Source of the DNA: Neoechinorhynchus agilis
Taxonomy: Eukaryota; Acanthocephala
Direction: 5' to 3'
Length of the DNA stretch: 64,000 nt
Assembly: GCA_051530055.1 (NCBI GenBank)
Contig: CM121342.1
Coordinates: 14,694,001-14,758,000 of the forward strand
The notes beneath the pieces were generated by a model. That model did no database searches. It was not told where the DNA came from and saw only the letters and a list, made by a program, of their open reading frames with translations. The position numbers and the translations under genes were made by a program. Positions within the stretch are counted from its first letter, which is position 1, and the number at the start of each line of letters is the position of its first letter. Below are positions 1-12,363 of the stretch, piece after piece.

Positions 1-1135
1 GCCGAACTTCTGAGCTTTCGGCACATGAGGTCTCTTCTTGATCAAGAATTGCTTCTATATGCCAAAATTGCTTCATAAGCCAAGAGCAGCTCCATGTTTC
101 GGAGAAGACAAATTGTTAGGAGAGCTCTATATTGAATGTCAAATTTTCTGACACAGGTTGGCGACAGGCTACTTTTCCCACGGCTTATGGTGGTTTGGGA
201 GTCCGCACCACTTCATACGTCGCTTTACCTGCCTTCCTCTCCTCTTGCCGGGCAAGTAAAGTCTATGTCGATGCCATTTTAGGCACATCACTGAAGGATG
301 CGATCTTTGAAACAGGATTATCTCAATGACATCAATTGACAGGCATCAACCAACTCCCCGCAAATGAATGCAAACAGTCGTCTTGGGACATTCCTCTGGT
401 TCAGAAGATTCACAACTCTTTCAAAGGTCTTCTGGATGAGGTGTCTCAGGTCCGGCTGGTAGCCTGCTCCACGAAGGAGTCGGGAGCGTGGCTGAATGCT
501 CTCCCTGTAGGGAATCTTGGAAGTCTCCTTGCTGACTCAGTCGTCAGGATCGCAGTATCCTTGAGATTAGGTCTACCGATTTGCATCCCGCATCGCTGCC
601 GCTGCGGCACTATAGTGGACTCTTCGGGGAGACACGATCTCATATGCAAGACGTCAGCGGGACGATTTCGACGGCATGCTGAAATCAATGCAATTCTGAG
701 TAGGACCCTGAAAACGCTTTCCCTCCCAAACATTCTAGAACCCACCAATCTTTGTAGATTAGATGGAAGACGCCCTGATGGCGTGACCGTCTTTCCTTGG
801 CGGGAGGGAAAATGTTTGTTGTGGGATGCAACGTGTGTGGACACGTTGGCAAACTAGAGCATCAGCCACTGGATCCAGGAGGAGCGGCGACGGCGGCAGA
901 GGAGCGGAAATGCTCGAAATACAGGAAGCTAATCCAAAACTACCATTTTGTCCACTTCGGTGTGGAAACGTATGGGGCCTTGGGAGGGTCGGCACTGGCC
1001 CTTGTGAAGGAATTGGGGAAACGAATCAACGCGGCGGCTGGAGAGCCAAGATCGACTTCGTTCCTAGCCCAAAAAATAAGCATTTCGGTGCAGCGGGGCA
1101 ATGCGGCCAGCATTTTGGCCAGCGCCGATGAATAG
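1..1135 (+). mobile_element. RLE-type LINE, 3' end (decayed)
   Basis: C-terminal part of a non-LTR retrotransposon of the early-branching kind that carries a restriction-like endonuclease (R2/R4/NeSL-like). Coding matter runs from about 132 to 1135. In the 336-857 frame there is a Cys/His cluster (C88, C90, H100, C104, numbered from 336), then 'GRH' and 'RH..IN' blocks, then the PD-(D/E)XK-like nuclease core RPDG (P147-D148) with a following D164 in 'LLWDAT'. The very end ('RGNAASIL') is in another frame, 797-1135. So there is a stop at 327-329 and a frameshift near 855-880, and this copy is dead. The reverse transcriptase lies off the left edge. Seen: motifs and breaks. Known: this order of Cys/His cluster then nuclease is typical of RLE LINEs. 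The exact clade is inferred. Confidence 0.75.
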
Positions 1136-1414
1136 GAGCGGAGAGGTTGTAAACAATCCATAGATTGCGTATAGACTAATGTTAGAGTACTGCTTTGAAA
1201 ACTTTAAATATATAGCGCATTCTAAACTTTGGCACATCTTAATCTAAAACATTTCGCATCAACACCTTGTTACAAGTTTTTAAGAAAACTGTTTTGCTTT
1301 TGTTTAAGCTCTGCTGACAAACAAAGTTGAGTTTCGCAAGAGTATATTACTACGCGATACTGTATTGCTCGTCGACAAGTCTCATAGCGATTTCGGCGAT
1401 AGAACTCGAACGCA
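1136..1414. other. Spacer between LINE remnant and ABC transporter
   Basis: AT-rich DNA of 279 bp that would hold the LINE 3' tail and the promoter and 5' UTR of the ABC transporter gene. I see no further gene and no clear promoter element. Confidence 0.4.
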
Positions 1415-4400
1415 ATGATCAGCTTCAAAGTTCAGGATATACCAAATATTGCATCTGGAAGCAATATTCTTGCAAAACTTTATTTTGCGTTTGTAACTAT
1501 TCCTTAAATAACCTATAAGCTGAAACATTTCTTAGGTATATCGCACCAATATTTTTTCGCATACATAGACCTCTTCACGAAACGGACATTTCTGGATTAC
1601 CTGAGAAAAGAAAAGTATCTCAAACTGGCATGGAAATTGAACGGTATTCAAAAAATTCCTAAACAAATAATTTGTATTTTTAATAGGAGATGGAAAAATC
1701 AACTTTCTTCAAAAAGGCGCAGCCTGACACGAATATTTATTTGCGTATTTCTGAAACAAATATCACTTTCGACGCTACTTAGTGTATTAGAGGTCAGCAT
1801 TGTTTACCATGTTTAAAAATGTACAATTTATAAATCTGTAATTTTTAATCACACGTTATTGATGCTTTTCAAGGACCGAACCATGGCTAGCCACTTTGTT
1901 TTAGTCAAACAAAATAGATTCCTTTTTCAATTTTGTCCATTACAAATGTATCATCACTGTTACAAATCCCGAAAAAAAAGTGGAAAAATTGTTTAGTACA
2001 ACTCGATATTTTGTATAAAAAATAAAGTCGACATATTTTGCAGTTTCGACTAAGGATAGACCAGCTCTTCTAAATTAGGAAATTTATCCTACGGATTTAT
2101 TTGCTCCATGTCTCCCCAAACAGGCCGTATTTCTTCTCGCGATGATCCCTATATTCGGTCGAATCCTCCAATATCTAAAAGGGGAAATCACAGACAATCG
2201 CTCAGTCGTCTTCTTGGTATCTCACATTTTATTATATCACGCAAGTTCACTTGCGAGTTGTTGGTCGATGCACGAATCACTATGTCTTGGCTTCGAAGCA
2301 AGAGCGGCTTTTACGAGATTAGTTTATGCAAAGGTAAGAAATCTTGAGAATGATATAAATTGTACAATTCCTTGTCGGTGTATTCTAGTGCTTGAAGCTT
2401 TCTCTTCATCAATGTGACGGAATCGAATCTGGATATCTTAGCAGTCTCATAAGTACGGATAGTTACTCGTTTGACATGTTTGCACAATCCGGTGTTCGAG
2501 TTCTTGGAAGCACTTTGAGGTTTATTTTGGTATTTACTTTTTGCTACCTTTCCATTGACACGTTCGCTGCGGTCGCAATATGCGTCTATCTAATTGTCTA
2601 TGCACTAATACCTGTGTATGTGATTGGCCTACGTATAATTAGGTTAGCCAATGAGTGCATAAGACAGGCTTATAATTCTTTTGTAGGAAACGCATTAACA
2701 AGGAAGTGGATAAGAGACTTTGCAATCTCGCGATATACTGCCGGTTCGCCCAAACCTTCAAAATGTGCTGCTTGGATAGAGTTATCTATAAAGTGATGTG
2801 CCGATTAAATAAGAAGGAAACCTTCTTCTGTGCACTGAAAAATATTGTGGAAGCGAACTCTTGTACACTTCCCATTTTACTTCACTCATTTATCACACTG
2901 ACGTATATTGTGCTAAGTTTCAAGGCTCATGGATACCAGCCAAGCGGAGTAAAGGTGTTTCAATTGATGGCAGTATCTCCCGTTTTGCGTCATAATTTTG
3001 GAACTGATATAGTTACATTTTTTACTCGCTTCTCCGAAATAAAACTCGCCATTGAGAGATTGCAGGTAAGAATTGTTTCTTCGCACCAATTTATGCATCT
3101 TAATTCAGAAACTGGCCGAGAATGTTGATGTTAATTGCGGCCATATGATTCGTCGACCGGAAAACATTAAGAATGATTCCTATTATGCCATAGAATTATC
3201 GTCCTTAAGTTCATCGTGGGACAATGAGGTATATACCTTACTTCCCTTTATTCCTTTAAATCCTTAATTTTATTTAGTCGTCTTCTATCAATATAAGAAA
3301 TATTTCTTTAAAGATTGAAAGAGGAACTTTGACTTACATTATCGGACCTTCGAAATCTGGAAAAACGTCTCTGCTTTACTCAATATTGAACGAGTTGCGA
3401 ACTGTAAGCGGTAGTGTAAACATCCACGGAAGCGTATCCATCAGCACCCAAACTCCGTGGCTGTTTCCCGGCACAATTCGACAGAATATAATATTCACTG
3501 CAAGACCGAATGTTCAGCGGTATAAGGCGGTTATTTATGCCTGTTGCTTGATTGAGGTTTTTTGATTTTTTAATACGAACACTACAATGAATCGCTTTTC
3601 TGTTCAGGATTTAAATGCTTTACCCAAAAAAGATCTTACGATGATTGGTGATGGAGGAAGCGGTTTAAGCGGTGGACAAAAAGCAAGAGTTTCATTGGCC
3701 AGAGCGATTTACCAAGACGCTGACGTGTATTTTCTTGATGATCCTTTAACTGCAGTTGATTATAAAACGAGGACACATATTTTAAAGCAGTTAGTATTTG
3801 CCTTAAATAACTCCAAAAAGAGTTCAATTGAATTTTATGCAGTTGCATTCGAATATTTCTAAAAAACAAAACCGTATTATACTGCGCCTCCAGCGTTCTG
3901 GATGCTGGTCGTGCCGCCACGGTCGTAACTCTGAAGGACGTAAGTAAGCCTATGATTTATTTAAAGCGATCAAATCAATTTCTAAGGGTTGTATTGAATG
4001 TATGAACGAACAAACAGCCTCAAACTCCGACGAGGATTTCGATTCATCGTGCACTCAGCAAGGTTACGATTTCGAGTTAATCACTTTAGACAAAGTTGCT
4101 CGACGATACTCGATGTGTTCACAGCATGAAAATTCCGAAGTTGGCGGATTTGTCCTAAAGCCAAGAACGGTGGATGCCGTGGGCTGGATTAAACTTTTGG
4201 TAAAACTATTTACACCGAACAAAATTGGAACCGCTGTTATCCCTTTTTTAATTCTGTTTTGGTGCGGATCGCATGCTTTTCGCATAGTGTCGGAATACTA
4301 TCTTTCTCGCTGGCTCTCGACTGAAACCGAAAATGGCACAAAACATTTGAGTGACAACGCGTATGAGACTCTCTATTTAGGTTCGCTCATTTTGAAAAGA

Positions 4401-6582
4401 TTAGTTCCCTATTTGTTTTTATAGGTTACCTCCTCGGATTTGTAATCTGTGCTGGATTGGTTCTATTTATCATCATCACCATGATTGGCTACGATACATT
4501 TTACGCTCATTCAAGGAACTTGGCAAGAGTGATGGGATCGTATTCGTTTATATTCGAGAAAGTATTGCGAGGTTTGTTTAGAAGTATTCTGAGAGATAAG
4601 ATTATGTTCTTTAAAAAGGTATTACGTTCAATCGATTGTCGTTTGATATTGGTGTTATGCAGAATTTCGTGCCCATTTCAACTTATGCTGTAGGACAGGT
4701 TTAGTACAAATTTTATTAAACCAAATTGCGGCCTTTTATTATTTTAAATTATGGAAACAAACGATAAAACACATTTTGTTTTAATGTATTATTCTTCCTT
4801 TGTGGCTATAAACGAGAATCCACCAAACTGACATCCTTTTATCTTTGCCACTTTTCAAGTTCATTTTAGAATGGTTCACTAATCTTTGCACTAATGATCT
4901 ACATTTGCTGTATCTGTCCGGTAGCAATCGCTTTCGTACTACCAGCGATTTTTGCTATTCTGTTCTTGGTATACCACCAAATAAATCTAACGACCTCAGG
5001 ATATCAAATGGAATCCGACAGTAAGACTTTACTTTTAAAAATACAACGCTCATTTTCGATACATTTATCTTGTAGCTCGAACAAACATACTAACCCACTT
5101 GGTAGCAACCCACCAAGGTCTCGTAACCATTCGAGCATCTAAAGCTGAAGATGAAATGATATCGGAGTTCGAGTACACAATTGGTTTGAGATTGCTTCGA
5201 TAAATGAGAATATTTTTGATATAATCGTTTTAGATACCAACAATCAACTACGGTACACGCTAATTTTGCTTGATCGCATAGCTCAATTCACTGTTGATTT
5301 CGTTATTCTCTTAGTCATGCTGACGACTACAATTGTTTTCTTGTTCTTTTACACTGGTTAGCTAATTGCAAGCAATTAAAAATTCCGAGTAATTAAAAAT
5401 CGTAAAAGGAACCACTGAGGTCGGACAACTGGCAGTAACATATACAATAGTAGTTGCTGAAAATGCTCGAAGTTTCATTCAGACGGCCCAGCAAAGTATT
5501 AATCACGTTCGTAAAAGCATTTCTTCTACAAGAAATAATGTTCTCTATGTTTGATAGTTGCTGTCGGCTGCTAGAGTTTTCGATCTTTATGATACTGTTC
5601 AAGAACCGAGCACCGGATCATGGGATGAAATAGAAAAACCTCCTTATGTTGATAATTCAATAGAATTCATCAACGTCCATTTCAAATATTTTAAGGATCT
5701 TCCCTTTGTTCTAAATGGCCTCGATCTAAGGATTATGCCCAGATCCAAGGTTATTGTGCGCTAAAGCATTTTCTTGGTATTTTAAACACTGTAAACAAAT
5801 AGGTTGCTATTGTTGGACCAACTGGAGCAGGAAAGAGCACCATATTCGGTGCCATATTTAGATTGGGGATTGTAGAAGGAAAGATTATCGTTGGTGGTAT
5901 TGACACTGAATCAATGAATCTCAATCAACTAAGACGCAGTATTTCACTCCTTCCACAGGTAGGATAGATTTTTCACAATACAAACTAAATTGAGCTATTT
6001 TTAGGAAGCGGTATTGATGAAGACCAGTATTCGGCTTAATTTGGACCCCTTTCAAGAAAAGTCAGACACTGAGATTTGGGATGTTCTTCAGAAGGTGCGT
6101 GTGGTTCTTTTTTACTTTTAAATGCAAGTATAAACTTACAGGTAGGACTGGATAATCGAATTCGGCAATTAAGATTTCCCGATTCAACGAACAAACTCGA
6201 TTACGTATGCGAAGGCGAATCGGAATTCGGAATAAGCGAGCGGCAGTTATTGTGGTTGGCGAAGATACTACTAGAAAAGAAATCAATTGTTCTGATTGAC
6301 GAGGCCAGTTCCAAAGTCGACCAGCAAACACAGATTCAGATTCAAGAGATTATAAGTAGGGAGTTGACGGAATGCACGGTCATCAGTATAATGCACAAGC
6401 TCGAAGATGCAATCTACAGCGATGTAGTTATGCTTGTGAAAGATGGGGATGTGGTCGAGAGTGGAAAGCCATCAGAGTTGTTGGCGAACGAAAACTCGAT
6501 CTTCTATCAGATGGCGACGAGTACTGGTGGCAAATATTCTGAGACTCCAGAGATGGATCATGTCGAATATATTGAGTTTTAG
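1415..6582 (+). CDS. ABC transporter, subfamily C (MRP4-like), multi-exon
   Basis: Full-length ABCC exporter laid out TMD1-NBD1-TMD2-NBD2. Exons resolved by frame: 1415-1488, 1536-1643, 1687-1792, 2124-2333, 2389-2642, 2687-3065, 3109-3228, 3278-3556, 3608-3789, 3843-3939, 3987-4380, from 4425, from about 4871, and on to the TAG at 6580-6582. Introns are mostly 43-56 nt (two long ones: 331 nt at 1793-2123 and about 170 nt near 4700-4870). The N-terminus has the ABCC 'P.F...HRPL.E.D...LPE' pattern. NBD1 has Walker A GPSKSGKT, signature LSGGQ and Walker B VYFLDD, but no H-loop histidine (SS stands there). NBD2 has Walker [10 protein letters not shown], a weak signature (GISERQ), Walker B IVLIDE and the H-loop histidine (MHKL). 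TMD and linker blocks match MRP4/ABCC4 best. The stretch 4570-4700, where the ICL4 coupling helix belongs, does not resolve cleanly. It would export organic anions or conjugates through a membrane; the substrate is unknown. Confidence 0.88.
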
Positions 6583-7310
6583 AAACGCGAAGAGGGTTAA
6601 AGAAATTGAGCACAGCGCTTCCTACTTTTAAAAGAACGAAATTAGTTAAATTTAGAAGAGATACCGCGATAACCTTGAACAGTTTATTCATTTTCCTCTT
6701 TTAATAGAAAATACAATGCGGAAGGAGCGATTTCCTATTTTGCTTTTGCTAAATATTCGTCGCTGAGTGCACCAAAATAGTTTTTTAAATTGTCCTTATT
6801 GGAGCACTATACGCAGTTGAAAAAAATGTTTATTTCGGACCGATATTTCGGAGTTTTACTACTTCAGGGTCCTGAAAAAACATGCGATCTACAAAGCTGG
6901 AGTTAGAATAAGGTCATTGAGGAAGTTAACTCGTGCAGTTGGTTAGGCACAACATTGAACTTCCGTACAGATGATCGGTTGAATTCCTATAGATGTCCGT
7001 TTCAAGTATCGCAGACATAAACTAAAATAATGATCGACGCTGCTCAGAGTTCGCTTTCCCTCGCCTAACTACCTTCGTTAAAGTTTTCTGTGAATGATAA
7101 TTTTGAGACCTTCAGTCTTGCAAATGAAAATCGACAATCTACCAACCGCACCTATATAAATAAAACCACTGATTTTCCTATCTTGTGGATAATATCAATG
7201 AACACCTACGTTTTATACGAGTGTTATTCGCCTCGTCAAAATAAAAAAATTTATTTTATGTCTGACTAGCCGGCTACATTTTTTCTTAGTTGTTGAAATG
7301 AACATCACTT
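6583..7310. other. Intergenic, one dispersed-repeat scrap
   Basis: No gene seen. At about 6826-6880 there is a 'ccgatatttcgg...cttcagg' stretch. It resembles the arm of the satellite monomer and the repeat scraps at 11.94 and 31.01 kb, so it is probably the remains of a related inverted-repeat element. The 3' end of the ABC gene, with its polyadenylation site, must fall near the start of this stretch; I see no clear canonical signal. Confidence 0.4.
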
Positions 7311-7404
7311 ATACGGCTGACAATTTCCCTTCGGCACACCACCCACCGATCTGGGCTAGGGAAGTGATTGAATCACTTAAGCCTTGAGCCGTACGTTTGT
7401 AAAT
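7311..7404 (-). repeat. SINE-like repeat, copy 1 (body only)
   Basis: About 90 bp that reads on the minus strand from CGTACGGCTCAAGGC to CAGCCGT. It shares its order of blocks (CGTACGG..., TTAAG, CTTCCC, ATCGG, GTGTG, CAGCCGT) with 25,321-25,404, so the two are diverged copies of one dispersed repeat. No tRNA-like head is seen at this copy. The SINE label rests on the second copy. Confidence 0.4.
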
Positions 7405-7439
7405 TTTTTATTTCGACAAATTGTAATCGATTGTTTAGG

Positions 7440-10230
7440 AAGGATTTCAACCATTTGATTTGGCAGGCGCCAAGGCCAAACTTAAAGCATGCATCAAAGA
7501 GAAAATTGAAATGAAAAATCCGTACACGAAAAGCGATTAAAATTTATGAAATTTTTCGATGGGAGATTGGCAGTAGGTGTGCTTTAAAGCATCTCTTTAA
7601 GACTTTTGAGAAGGAAGGTAAGATAGAGATGGGTCGAAAACTTGAGATGGATATAAGTTTACCTGCTTTCGGTAGCAGGGTTACCCGAGCTGTTTGAAGG
7701 CAATTAAGGAAGATTCCGGTCTTGAAACTTTGGTTGATTATATGGATAAGTTGATCAATTAAATCTTGGATGATAAAGCGTAGAGCCCAGTTGGGAATGG
7801 GAAAGTTAGGGGATGATTTGCGTGGTAGTTTCCGAAGATGATCATGGGAGGTGAAGCTGTTGATGCTGAGAACGGTGACGTAGATTTGGAAGGAGATGAT
7901 GGTTTGTTTGTGATAGAGCTAGAATTACAAAGTTGCGTATTGATAGGGTTCAGTGTAGCAAATAGATCCGAGTTTTATAGGTTAGAGAAAGGTTTCTGTC
8001 TTTCTATACATAAGGCACTTTTCATGGTGCAATAAAGATCTTACAGAAGATGAGAATGTGATGAGCAAGATAGGATTGAAGGCGGGGGGGAATTAGGATT
8101 GCATGTGTAGTATTCTTTATTCACCTTTATTTGGAGCATTTTTAAGAAAGGGGACATCCAAGGTGGGTCTCGGTTGCCCAGCGGAGCGAGCTCTATGCTA
8201 AAAACGTCAACGAATAGGACATTTTGCTCGAAAATGTCGGGTGGTCGACTTGGCACCATTGGAAGGTGCAGAAGATAACAACGAGCAAATTTGCTTAGAC
8301 GTGGTCGATAAAAGAATAAAAAAAATGGAGATCGCGGTCAAAATCAATAATGTCCACCGCAAGATGCAAGCGTGATTAACAAAAAGGTATGGGAACAAAT
8401 AGGACGTCCGATATTGCTTAAGGGCAAAGAATTGAAGGGATTTGTGGGGACGAAAGTTGAGGATTTTGGAGAATGTGAATTGACAGTGGAACTCCGTGGG
8501 GCGACAAAATCAGTCAAGGCTCATATAGTGCCCTGTAACAGTCGATGTCTGTTTGGGTTACCGTGGTGTACTGCGTTCGAGATGGAATTGCCCGAGGAAA
8601 TTAGCATAAACAGTTTAACAGCTGAAGGGAATCGAATTTCGAAGCACGAAATTCAACGGGCATTCCCTGATATTTTTCGAGAACCAGACTCTGCCATCAA
8701 GGATTACAATATCAAATTAGATTTGATGAATGAGAGTAACCCGATTCGATGTCAAGCACGGAGGATTCCGTTTGCTGTTTAAGCGCTTTTGAAGGAGGGG
8801 TTAGAAAGATTAGTCGAAAAAAATTTTCTCGAGGAGGTCATGGATCACGAGGAGCAGGTGAGATGGGCAACGCCGATCGTCGTAGTAAGAAGGGAGGATG
8901 GTAAGATGTGGATATGCGGAGATTTCAGGACAGCAAGCAATAAATATCTCCGAGACGAGCTGTATCAAATGCCGACGTTTGACGAGTTGCTACACAAAAT
9001 CGCTCCAGGAAAGAAATATTCGATTCTTGATTTGTCGGATGCGTATAACCAATTAGAAATAGACGTAGACTCCAGACGGTTGTTGAAGATTACAACGCCA
9101 TTCGGTCTATTTCGTTATAAAAGGCTACCCTTCGAGATCAAGAATGCGCCCAAACTATTTCAACGGTTTATTGATGGTTTGTTAAAAGGTATTCCACATG
9201 TAGCTGCGTATCTGGACGATATTATCGTTACTGGTACGAATGATGACGAACATCGAACCAATTTATTTGAAGTGTTGAATAGGTTAAACGAAGCGGACGT
9301 ACGAATAAAGGCCGATAAGTGTGCTGTAATGGAAGATAGCGTGCAGTATTTGGGGCACACAATCAACAGAGGGAGGATTCAACCGACCAAAGAAAAGATT
9401 GAAGATTTGCTGAAGGCTTCAAGACCTCGAAATGTTATGCAACTGAAGAGTTTCCTTGGATTAGTAAATTTTCAAGAGCGATATTTACCGAAGCTGCATC
9501 CGATATGTGCGCCACTTTACGAGCTAACAAGGAAAGGAACGCGATTCGAATGGAAACAACATCACTCAAATGCATTCAATCAAATTGAAGAAATGCTGAC
9601 GAGTACACAGAATCTCTTGCTGTATGATGAAAATAAGAAAATAGTTATCAATTGCGATGCTTGTGAGACCGGAATAGGTGCAAGGGTATTGAGAAAATCA
9701 GAAAAGAATTACTCGGTTCTTGACAAAGAAGCGTTGGCTTTGATTTTCGCGGTGCATAAGTTCCACTTCTACATATATGGACGGAAATTCACGCTCGAAA
9801 CCGACCACAAGCCATTACAATACATTTTCGGAACCAAAAAAGAACTGTCGAAAATTACTAATAATCGTCTGGTTCGATGTGCAGCCAAATTGAATGAATA
9901 CGATTATGACATAAGAGCGATTGATGGAAGTAGAAATGAGGTAGCTGGCTGCTTATCGAGGTTAATGGCCAATATCGACGCTGTCATGCGGATTACATCA
10001 AGCATAGAGAGGTCGAGGAGAAAAAGGGAAACGAAGAAGATGAAGGGGAGAAAAGGCTTATTAAAAAGATGGTGGATTCAGAATTAGAAAACGATGAAGC
10101 CAATCCACAACAATCAATAAAAGAGCCAGTCGAAGGAATCAAGATTATGCCGCGCATTAGTCAAAGGATCCAGAGGAAACCCAAACTATCATTCGATGAC
10201 TTTAAAAAAATAGAAAAAGGGAGAAGTGTT
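7440..10230 (+). mobile_element. Ty3/gypsy LTR retrotransposon fossil, internal part
   Basis: Remains of a Metaviridae (Ty3/gypsy) element in plus orientation. Parts in order: a weak gag tail with a zinc-knuckle-like GHFARKC near 8.2 kb, a protease-like stretch (about 8.35-8.6 kb), reverse transcriptase with the catalytic YLDD (about 9.2 kb), and RNase H ending near 10.0 kb. I recognise no integrase and found no terminal repeats, so both ends are missing or beyond recognition. It is broken, with at least two breaks in the pol part and more decay in the gag part. RT and RNase H remain long and readable, which suggests middling age. The right end abuts an antisense LINE. Confidence 0.8.
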
Positions 10231-10289
10231 ATAATGGGCATGATGTCGTCATACCATCGATCTGGTGATACCCGCAAGTATCTGTGTGC

Positions 10290-11480
10290 ATGTTAATGTG
10301 CGTGAGAGTGGGTGTCTTCGGACGTTTGGTTGGGTCAGAATACAACATGTCTACTAGCGACTCGGTCACGTTGAGGAGGATTATTGCGCAATGGACTGAG
10401 GTTGAAATTGGAGGTGGGTTTTTTAGCAGCCTTCTGGTATTTGTGGATGCTAGTAAAGATTTTATCGAGATGTGAGTTGTGGCCCGTTCAAGACCAAGAG
10501 AGTGAAGATTTGCTATCACTGCATCAATTTCCTATGATGCTATTTGTAGATTGGCTGAGGGAGGACGATAGATACCGATAATGGTTAAATTTCGGCTGCC
10601 TGATCGAAGTTTGAGAGAGAGCGTGATGTAGATGTACTCTAAGTATGGTGATTGGTAAGGAGTTGAGGGGGAGAGGGAGTAAGGGAGGTCGGACCGAATA
10701 AAAACGGAGACTCCACCTCCCACGCGTTCGTCTCTGTAAGAGTGGAAGACGTGTTGCCAGGAATAAAGGCGATGTCGGAATTGGAGGAGTGCAGCCATGT
10801 TTCCACAATGACCAGAATGTCTGCGTTGGTGGTAGTGGCTAAAAGCGGAAGATGATCTATTTTTGGTAACAGATTTCTTGTGTTAGTGAAAAGAATGGAG
10901 GGAAATAGCTGTTTTAAAGAGCTTGAAGGAATATGTGGTTTGCGGGAGTTGGCTGGTGGATGAGTTGAGTGGATATGTTTCTGAGCGAATTTTGAGTGAG
11001 TGGTAATGCTTGATTCTGCCAACGTACAGTGGGGATTTTCGGAAGTGTCCAAAAATTTGGTGGCGGGCCGTCAAGGATTCTCTCGTGGTATAGGAAACCC
11101 TGACCCCTTCCCAAATTTGTCTCCTTCTGAACTGAAACAGTTGAGGTCTCCATCAATCGGAACTTCTGTTCTAACTCAAATCAACACTATTCGCGAGCCT
11201 TCATTCTCTTCCTTTTCTTCAATTTCTACCACACATTTCTCCTTTTGCTCACACTTACAACGCTCAGGTCACTCCAACATTTTCCATCCTTCAGTTCCCC
11301 GCACAAATCTGTACCTCCGCTCTTTCTTCTGCTCAATCCTCCAAATGCCAATTGATTCGGAGGAAAGAGCGAAAGGCAACAAGCTTGCAACTAACGTTTT
11401 GAAGCTACAAAGATGGGACAATAGAAACCCGTGTCTAAAAATTACAAGTCTCACTGGATACCTGAGATGCATGGTTCGAT
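10290..11480 (-). mobile_element. CR1/jockey-like LINE 5' part (ORF1 tail and endonuclease), decayed
   Basis: Minus-strand remains of an apurinic-endonuclease LINE. From about 10.96 down to 10.53 kb the translation shows endonuclease blocks: 'NTRNLLPKIDHL', 'ADILVIVETWL', 'RVGGGVSVFI' and 'GIYRPPS'. These lie in at least two frames, with a shift near 10,745. The sequence 11.0-11.48 kb upstream of it reads as a low-grade ORF1-like tail. Down to about 10.29 kb there are faint traces of the rest of the endonuclease. The RT domain is absent, so this is a broken piece, not a typical 5'-truncated copy. The clade (CR1/L2 group) is inferred from the endonuclease wording only. Confidence 0.65.
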
Positions 11481-11659
11481 GGCTCGTATTTACCTAAATA
11501 AAACGTGTTATTATTAAACACCAACTTTCCAACCCGGCCTGAACCGTAATCCATTCCAAAACTAAACATCCACATTCAAAGAACCTATCATATTGTTCGA
11601 GTGTTTGCGAGCACCCAGGGGTGCATCGTTTCTCTACTTTGATTAATAATAAAACGTGT
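11481..11659. repeat. Short direct repeat flanking remnant DNA
   Basis: The phrase AATAAAACGTGTTATTA occurs at about 11,497-11,514, and a near copy lies at 11,647-11,663. The two copies are about 150 bp apart with no coding matter between. They may be a duplicated LINE tail or the ends of a small insertion. Confidence 0.35.
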
Positions 11660-11905
11660 TATTATAAAACCGGCCAACCACATCGCGAGACAGACATACA
11701 ATTAAATCTCATCATCAGCACAGAACATTCTATAACAGAGTCACCTATACCGTTCAAACGGCAGGCGTCTCGACGGCACCACGATCTTCCCCTCGTGTGA
11801 GGGAAACGCCTACTCTGGGATGCGATATAAGTCGACTCACTCGCCAAGAATAACCAAAGCGATCCATCATTGAGTACTGGAGTTGCAGCAATTATCGGCT
11901 AAATC
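11660..11905 (+). mobile_element. RLE-type LINE, short C-terminal remnant
   Basis: A second, shorter remnant of the RLE LINE seen at 1-1135. In plus frames it reads 'NGRR.DGTTIFP', then 'GK.LLWDA' and 'VDSLAKNN', matching the nuclease core and its following block in the first copy ('DGRRPDGVTVFP', 'LLWDATCVDTLAN'). The proline of RPD is now leucine, the frame shifts inside the core, and a stop follows LLWDAI. No reverse transcriptase is attached. Confidence 0.6.
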
Positions 11906-12363
11906 TGAAGAATTGTTTTTTTGATGATGAGAAGAATAGAGATTGATTTATTAATTCAAAAATATTTCGTCCGTCTCCCTTCAGCCTTCTTTACAATATG
12001 AATAATTGCTGCGGGGCACTAATTTACGCCGATTGGCGTAGATTAAAAATGTGCGGAGATATTGGTGACTTCCGATTACAAAAAGCAGGATAACCGAAAG
12101 GAAATTTTTTCATCGCATACAAGGTTTCCTCTTGAGGTTTAAACAAAGATGTAACGCCACAAGCGGTCGATGGACCACCCAGGCCGAGGACGCGATTTTT
12201 AGCTAGTGACTACCAGAACTTTAGTCTATAAGACTGTTAAATTCTCTAAATTAAAAACCAAAAACACACTTGCTACAAAGGAGCAGTTTGAATATTATTG
12301 TATGTACCACAATACCAGTTCTACACGGATCAATCGCACGCGGATCTCACAATCATAAGTGTT
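11906..12363. other. Intergenic, with dispersed-repeat scrap at 11.93-12.0 kb
   Basis: Contains 'GATTGATTTATTAATTCAAAAATATTTCG' split by small changes (11,941-11,970). It is nearly the same as the left arm of the hairpin element at 31,000-31,040, so it is a solo arm or half copy. The remainder is the 3' flank of the JIP3-like gene. No gene seen. Confidence 0.45.

Noticed and set aside
446-1161. Minus-strand frames opposite the first LINE
   Set aside because: Shadows of the plus-strand nuclease domain; the known motifs are all on the plus strand.
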